From NCBI GenBank assembly GCA_025504975.1, contig JANUWI010000013.1:682001-746000 (forward strand): DNA of 64,000 nt. Direction: 5' to 3'. Shown here piece after piece: positions 63,787 through 64,000 of the stretch. Under the pieces are notes generated by a model that made no database searches, was not told the origin of the DNA, and saw only the letters and a list, made by a program, of their open reading frames with translations. This DNA is from Plenodomus lindquistii (taxonomy: Eukaryota; Ascomycota; Dothideomycetes; Pleosporales; Leptosphaeriaceae). Numbering within the stretch: the first letter of the stretch is position 1; each line of letters opens with the position of its first letter. The position numbers and the translations under genes were made by a program.

Positions 63787-64000
63787 GGACATCGTGTACC
63801 GCGAAAAGCATGCAGCGACAGGAATCTTGGCGCATCTCATGCTTGATACATCTACTTCGCTGGTAAACACCAGCAGACAAAAGGCAACGGGAGGATCACC
63901 CGCTTCGAGGTACATGAGCGTGGAGGAAAGGGCACTGTAGCCAGAGATGTAAGAAGCACCAGCTCTTTGATGTCTTTCGGTCGCTAACGCCAACCGCGTA
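63787..64000. other. intergenic, window edge
   Basis: This is the 3' flank of the FAL1/eIF4AIII gene up to the window end. No gene is supported. Confidence 0.4.

Overview
This window looks like part of a filamentous ascomycete chromosome, most likely a dothideomycete close to Pleosporales (inferred from gene content, not from a search). Genes on both strands are interrupted by short introns (43-130 bp, one candidate of about 217 bp) with GTRNGT-like donors, CTGAC/CTAAC branch points and YAG acceptors. Intergenic spaces run from 0.2 to 2.5 kb. No rRNA, tRNA, CRISPR array or intact transposon was recognised. Many genes below were joined by hand across introns, and the exon coordinates are given in the entries.

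Layout. 0.4-4 kb: an NmrA-like reductase and a membrane-protein gene broken by an in-frame stop. 4-10.3 kb: FGAM synthase (purine synthesis) and a PHO89-type phosphate permease. 10.3-12.9 kb: gene-poor, pyrimidine-rich. 12.9-18 kb: a long gene that appears to join a trypsin-like domain to a HET domain, with a tail-anchored membrane protein transcribed divergently from it. 18.8-23.1 kb: a KRE2/KTR mannosyltransferase and a gamma-tubulin complex subunit. 23.8-30.8 kb: a secreted kievitone-hydratase-like protein, a DUF3632 protein, a second HET protein and a secreted CE16-type esterase. 30.8-34.7 kb: a scramblase and tRNA-splicing endonuclease subunit Sen2. 34.9-36.4 kb: degenerate coding traces. 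37.3-37.8 kb: a small CCHC zinc-knuckle protein with a C-terminal membrane anchor. 38.5-38.75 kb: two adjacent minisatellites. 40.5-42.5 kb: a third HET protein.

43.4-45.4 kb: the iron regulator HapX, with two iron-type GATA sites just upstream of its start. 46-48 kb: a small coiled-coil ORF and a PhyH-type dioxygenase. 48.2-48.4 kb: a tandem 103-bp duplication that preserves a palindrome. 48.5-55.8 kb: an Hsp70-like ATPase, a single-pass membrane protein and a serine-rich unknown. 56-58.5 kb: a cluster of three small secreted-protein genes, two of them tandem paralogues with ten matching cysteines. 60.7-63.8 kb: splicing factor SF3A3 and the DEAD-box helicase FAL1/eIF4AIII, divergent from a 256-bp promoter.

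Housekeeping genes (purine synthesis, tRNA splicing, spliceosome, microtubule nucleation, glycosylation) are interspersed with fast-evolving accessory genes (three HET genes, secreted cysteine-rich proteins, broken genes, minisatellites). The strongest leads for undescribed biology are the protease-HET fusion with its divergent membrane partner, the paired ten-cysteine secreted proteins, and the tail-anchored zinc-knuckle protein.
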